Shown here: positions 59,930-64,000 of the stretch, in pieces
Numbering within the stretch: position 1 is the first letter of the stretch
How the letters are laid out: every line of letters starts with the position of its first letter
From: Woronichinia naegeliana WA131
Lineage (GTDB): Bacteria; Cyanobacteriota; Cyanobacteriia; Cyanobacteriales; Microcystaceae
Direction: 5' to 3'
NCBI GenBank assembly: GCA_025370055.1
Contig: CP073041.1
Coordinates: forward strand, 3,286,001 to 3,350,000
DNA: 64,000 bases
Translations under genes and position numbers: made by a program
Notes under the pieces: generated by a model
Database searches by the model: none
What the model saw: the letters and a program-made list of their open reading frames with translations, nothing else
Told to the model about the DNA's origin: nothing

Positions 59930-61617
59930 AGGGCTTGCTGAAAAAAGCTGAAACCTTTACGGAGAAAAATAGTAGGCGAATTAAGAACCGCTAGAATGCA
60001 CGAAAATAGGGTAGAATGCCTCAAAACCATTGCATTAAGAAGAGAGAAAGCAGATGTACCGAAAGCAACAGTACTCAATTGAAACACCAGAAAACTTGAA
60101 AAATCTGTTCGGCGGGCAGTTAGACGAAGAAAATCGTTGGATAGAAATGTCAAAAATGATTCTTTGGGAAGAATATGAGGAAGAATATGCAAAAAACTTC
60201 ACAGAAAAAAAGGAGCCCCAGCCAAATCATTTAGAATGGCATTAGGAGCATTAATTATCAAAGAAATTTCAGGAAAAAGTGACAGAGAAACAGTAGAACA
60301 AATAAAAGAGAACCCTTATTTACAGTACTTTATAGGAATGGAAAGCTATAGTAGCAAAGAAGCATTTAATGCGTCAATGATGGTTCATTTTCGTAAAAAA
60401 ATAGGAATGGAATTAATAAATAAAATTAATAAAGAAATAGAAAAAAAGCGACGGGTGTAGCGTCAGAAAAAAAAGAAAATGAAGGAAAGTTATTGTTAGA
60501 TGCGACTTGTACACCAGCAGATATAAAATATCCAACGGATATAGGAATATTGAATGATGCCAGAGAAAAAACAGAAAAAATAATAGATAAGCTGTATGAA
60601 GAAATAAAAGAGAAAAGGAAAGAAAAGCCGAGGACTTATAGGGAAGTGGCAAGAAAAGAGTACTTAGCCATAGCAAAAAAACGTCGTGTGTCAAAAAAAG
60701 AAAGAAGAAAAGGAACAAAAAAACAACTAGGATATATAAAAAGAAACTTGTCTGATATAGAAAAAATGATAGAAGAGGGAGCAAAGTTAGAAAAACTAAC
60801 GAAAAAAGAGCAAGAAGAGCTTGTAACGATAGGAAAAGTGTATGAGCAACAGTTAGAAATGTATGAAAAAAAGACAAATAAAGTAGAAAACAGAATTGTG
60901 AGTGTAAGCCAACCTCACGTGCGTCCAATAGTGCGTGGAAAAGCGGGAAAAGCAGTAGAGTTTGGAGCTAAAATATCGGCAAGTAATGTGAATGGCTTTG
61001 TCTTCTTAGACAAATTAAGTTGGGATAATTACAACGAATCGGGAGATTTACAAGCGCGAATAGAAGAATATAAAAGGGAAACAGGATGTTATCCGGAATC
61101 GGTTCATGTGGATAAAATCTATCGAACAAAAGCGAATCGAGCTTATTGTAAAGAAAGGGATATAAGAATGAGTGGTCCCCGATTGGGAAGACCGCCGAAA
61201 GAGGTGAGCAAAGAAAAAAAGAAAGAGGCACGCTCAGATGAAAGAGTGCGTAATGCCATTGAGGGTAAATTCGGACAGGGAAAGAGGAAATTTAGTCTTG
61301 GTCGAGTGATGGCCAAACTACCTGAGACCTCGGAAACGGTAATTGCGATGAACTTTTTGGTAATGAATCTTTCTACTCTACTTCAGAAGACAAAAAGTAA
61401 AAAGTTGTAGAGTCGTTTTTCTTGTGAAAAATGGTGTTAATTTTCCTCTCTTTTGTGAGGAGTGATTTGTGTTGACCTTTTTAGACAGAAAGGAACAATA
61501 GATTAAACAAAATCTGTATTTTGATTTGTTTCCATAAGGATAAGTTATCTATGCTTTTTCAGTCCATACTTCCCTAACCCACATTTCTTTCGTTTTTTGA
61601 CTTTTTCAGCAAGCCCT
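59930..61617 (+). mobile_element. IS5-family (DUF772) element, copy C (1688 bp)
   Basis: Tips AGGGCTTGCTGAAAAA on both sides, with a 4-bp duplication AATT at 59926-59929 and 61618-61621. Two bases shorter than copy A. Confidence 0.93.
60054..61410 (+). pseudogene. IS5 (DUF772) transposase of copy C, two A-tract frameshifts
   Basis: The first A tract (60204-60210) has seven A instead of eight, so the frame leaves FTEKKGAPAKSF as FTEKKEPQPNHLEWH. The second (60441-60447) is again A7. Three ORFs therefore cover the protein (60054-60245, 60236-60460, 60493-61410). Otherwise nearly identical to copy A. Confidence 0.92.
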
Positions 61618-62052
61618 AATTACCCGATCGCCTTCATTCCAAAAGTTATCGTTGAGATCAATTCGATATTTTTTCTTTTCTCCTTCTGAAGTGGGAAGTT
61701 TTCCATCTGGATCACGTAATTCTAGAAATAATTCGTTATCCTTATTTTTATCAACATCAAAACCAAAATGTAATTCTTCTAGTTTGAGAGAAATATCTAG
61801 GGCTTGCTAAATTTTTCCATCAAATAAGCAAATCATCACGTCCGTTGAGAGGCGATCGCCTCTTAGTAATCCAATTTTATTTTTTTCGTCATCAAAACCA
61901 TCAATCTGTAAATCTGGCCAACCAGCCACAACTTCAGATCGTAATAAAAAACCTGTAATTTCTTTATTTTTATGCGTTAAAGGATTATTATTTAAATCAT
62001 TTTTTGCATCAGATTTTTGTACTCGTTTAATGCTAAAAGCTCCATCTAATAA

Positions 62053-62288
62053 AGATTCAACCCAAAACCAGTCTAGTAGGCTTGGGCGGGAATAGAGCGA
62101 CCGTTTATCATTGCTTTAATGCCTTGCCTTGATAAGTCCATTTGAAGGGTTTAGCCATAGTGCGATTAAAAGATTCAACCCAAAACCAGTCTAGTAGGCT
62201 TGGGCGGGAATAGAGCGACCGTTTATCATTGCTTTAATGCCTTGCCCTGATAAGTCCATTTGAAGGATTTAGCCATAGTGCGATTAAA
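62053..62288. repeat. 118-bp tandem duplication spanning an IS630-B tip
   Basis: 62053-62170 and 62171-62288 both run from AGATTCAACCCAAAACCAG through the IS tip CTAGTAGGCTTGGGCGGG to GTGCGATTAAA. They differ at two bases (CCTTGATAAG/CCCTGATAAG; AAGGGTTT/AAGGATTT). The duplication therefore includes host sequence plus 95 bp of IS and arose after insertion. Confidence 0.9.
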
Positions 62289-63113
62289 GTAATCAATGAA
62301 GTCAAGGATGCGAGTTTTGAGCTGTTCTCTGCTCATGAAATTGCCTCGTCTGAGTAACTTACTCATCAGCATACTGAACCACATCTCAATTTGATTGAGC
62401 CAAGAGCAATGCTTGGGGGTGAAGTGGAAGACAATTTTATGACTGGGCTCTCGCAAAAATTCAGAACGGCTTTGCATTGATTGGAGAATGCCTGATTTTC
62501 CTTTGATGCCCAAGTCGGTCTCAAGTCCTTCGACTTGCGCCACCCAAGCCTACTAGTGATTCTGATTGATGGGTGTTCAAGCAATCCATCAGCAGGTGCC
62601 ACTTGACAGTCTTTGGGTCACTGGCAACCAACTGTTGAACATGATTGAGATAGTCTATCTCAGTGCGCGTGTCTCCCACACTGGCTTGGGCAATCTGACC
62701 TGAAACCACATTAAAACTGGCAATTAACGTCTGGGTGCCGTGACGAATATACTCAAATTCTCGCCTTTCTGGTTTGCCAGGTCGCATTGGTTGGGCAGGA
62801 GCCTTTCGTTCCAAGGCTTGAATGCCGGTCATCTCATCAATGGAAATTGTCTGTTCTCCCTGTTCTGCTCGCTCCATTGCACTCAGGTAGGTCTGACAAA
62901 TGTCACTAACTTTCTCATCAAACTCAGGGTCGGGGGGAGGATTTAACCAATATTGCGATTGGTGTGGTTTCAAGTCGGCTTCCGCCAGCAATCGTCCCAC
63001 ATGGCGAGGGGAGATGCTCTCAACAATGCCTTGTTTGAGCATTTCATCCGCCAGTTCCCGCGCTGTCCAATGACTGAGCGGTCGGTCATAATCCGCCGGT
63101 GGCTCACAAGCTA
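62194..63113 (-). mobile_element. IS630-family element (type B), copy 2, interrupted
   Basis: Left tip GTAGGCTTGGGCGGGAATAG after TA. The right part is interrupted by IS630-A copy 2 at a TA (63112-63113); the remainder is beyond the window. Confidence 0.87.
62226..63113 (-). pseudogene. IS630-family transposase (type B), copy 2, same frameshift as copy 1
   Basis: Reads ACEPPADYDRPLSHWTAREL (from 63113) to the frame break at 62550-62563 (same CTAGTAGGCTTGGG string) and then the other frame to 62226 ([10 protein letters not shown]). The 5' end is in the part separated by IS630-A. Confidence 0.87.
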
Positions 63114-64000
63114 TACTGAACACGGTCACAAGTTGCGAATTTTAAAAATAAGAGATAATATAGTAAAAATAGAAAAAGTAGTCAAGAGGCTGAGAAATGA
63201 TTAAGTTAGAATTTACGGAAGAAGACAAAAGACTGTTGTCTTACGGTCGGTTTAATCACCCGCATCCTAGAGTACAGCTAAAGATGGAAGTTTTATGGTT
63301 AAAAAGTCAGGGATTATCTCATCAAAAAATTGCTCAATTCGCAGGAGTTTCAGTAAATACGGTGACAAGCTATATCCGTGATTATCAAGAGGGCGGGATA
63401 GAAAAACTAAAAGAAATAAAATTTAATCGCCCGAAAAGCGAGTTAACAGAGCATCAAGGGAAAATTGAGGCATATTTTGAGTCAAATCCACCAGCAAAAA
63501 TAAATGAAGCAGTAAAAAGAATAGAAGAATTAACGGGAATAAAAAGAAGTCCAACGCAAGTCAGAAAATTTTTAAAGTCAATAGGAATGAGGTGTCTAAA
63601 GGTGGGAACATTTGCATCAAAAGCAGATGTAGAAGCTCAGGATAGCTATAGAGAAAAAGAGCTAGAACCAAGGCTAGAAGAGGCAAAAGCAGGAAAAAGG
63701 GCAGTTTTCTTTGTAGATGCCTCTCATTTTGTAATGGGAGCATTTGTAAATTTTATATGGTGCTTCAAAAGGATTTTTATTAAGTCACCATCAGGGAGAA
63801 AACGTTTTAATGTGTTAGGAGCATTAAATGCAATTACCCATGAAGTAATTATGGTAACGAACAGTTCTTATATTACGGGAACTCAGGTTTGTGAACTCCT
63901 AGAAAAGATAGCAGAATTAGGACTATTAATACCGATTACGTTGGTATTAGACAATGCTCGTTATCAAAAATGCCGAATTGTGCAGGAGTTGGCAGAATCA
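63114..64000 (+). mobile_element. IS630-family element (type A), copy 2, runs off the window
   Basis: Left tip TACTGAACACGGTCACAAG directly after TA; it matches the copy at 9285-10415. Confidence 0.9.
63197..64000 (+). CDS. IS630-family transposase (type A), partial at window end
   Basis: 268 codons up to the window edge, same as the 347-residue protein at 9289-10332 with a few substitutions (ESNPPAK for ELNPPAK, TFASKADVEA for TIASKADAEA, KSPSGRK for KLPSGRK). The frame is uninterrupted as far as visible; GAGG lies 6 nt before the ATG at 63197. Confidence 0.9.
   Translation, partial: MIKLEFTEEDKRLLSYGRFNHPHPRVQLKMEVLWLKSQGLSHQKIAQFAGVSVNTVTSYIRDYQEGGIEKLKEIKFNRPKSELTEHQGKIEAYFESNPPAKINEAVKRIEELTGIKRSPTQVRKFLKSIGMRCLKVGTFASKADVEAQDSYREKELEPRLEEAKAGKRAVFFVDASHFVMGAFVNFIWCFKRIFIKSPSGRKRFNVLGALNAITHEVIMVTNSSYITGTQVCELLEKIAELGLLIPITLVLDNARYQKCRIVQELAES

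Larger units (their letters stand above)
59779..62073 (-). pseudogene. Unrecognised gene broken by IS5 copy C and IS630-B
   Basis: Read on the - strand from 62073: DWFWVESLLDGAFSIKRVQK, LLRSEVVAGWPDLQIDGFD, LLRGDRLSTDVMICLFDGKI, then an in-frame TAG (about 61815), ALDISLKLEELHFGFDVDKN, LELRDPDGKLPTSEG. Skipping IS5 (with AATT duplicated) it ends KIKSLSDKIDGRSNRSDKDK...GAKKVSFKARKK at 59779. The N-terminal part was removed by IS630-B. About 200 native codons survive. I do not recognise the family. Confidence 0.7.

Overview
This is a cyanobacterial chromosome segment. The evidence is apcF (phycobilisome core), ndhN, psaM, ycf51, a Tab2-type translation factor, hoxW, comB and many GCGATCGC (HIP1) octamers. 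The gene set and the heavy insertion-sequence load fit a colonial or unicellular freshwater lineage of the Microcystis / Woronichinia / Synechocystis type; the genus is an inference and was not tested.

Layout. 1-7068 is ordinary backbone: the 3' end of ftsH, apcF, ndhN, a thymidylate-kinase-like gene, a small membrane protein, a P-type cation ATPase and hoxW. 7069-17140 is an IS graveyard with an IS5-like element abutting the hoxW start codon, an ISKra4-family element that carries two further ISs inside it, IS630-, ISNCY-like, ISAs1- and IS1634-type remnants, and at least two kinds of MITE. 17141-29489 is a small defence/accessory island: a Septu-like pair (ptuA plus a ptuB cut by ISKra4 copy 2), a RelE/HigB-type toxin with a putative antitoxin, backbone topA and a DUF815 AAA+ gene, and then a translationally coupled ABC-type ATPase + TOPRIM pair. 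29508-36335 is backbone (ycf51, trpB, a sulfide:quinone-oxidoreductase-like gene, an AI-2E/PerM transporter, a cNMP-binding protein) with ISKra4 copy 4. 36363-45636 is a second IS pile-up. 45764-59750 is mostly backbone (GNAT remnant, Tab2, rimM, comB, an O-antigen-ligase-like gene, dxr, psaM, hemF, menB, comEC). 59779-64000 is an unrecognised gene broken by IS5 and IS630 elements.

Mobile elements. Seven copies of one ISKra4-type element are present. Five are exactly 1390 bp with perfect 8-bp target duplications, and these five share the same frame-breaking variant in the transposase. A sixth (nested) copy, once the inserted ISs are subtracted, is 1389 bp and keeps the uninterrupted frame. 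Three copies of a DUF772-type IS5 element measure 1690, 1689 and 1688 bp after subtraction, which matches successive one-base losses in A8 tracts. IS boundaries and target duplications were read directly from the sequence.

The main candidates for new biology are the ATPase-TOPRIM pair at 27550-29489, the IS-inactivated Septu locus at 17500-20955, and the apparent success of a frameshifted ISKra4 lineage. Functional names below rest on reading protein motifs by eye; no database search was possible.
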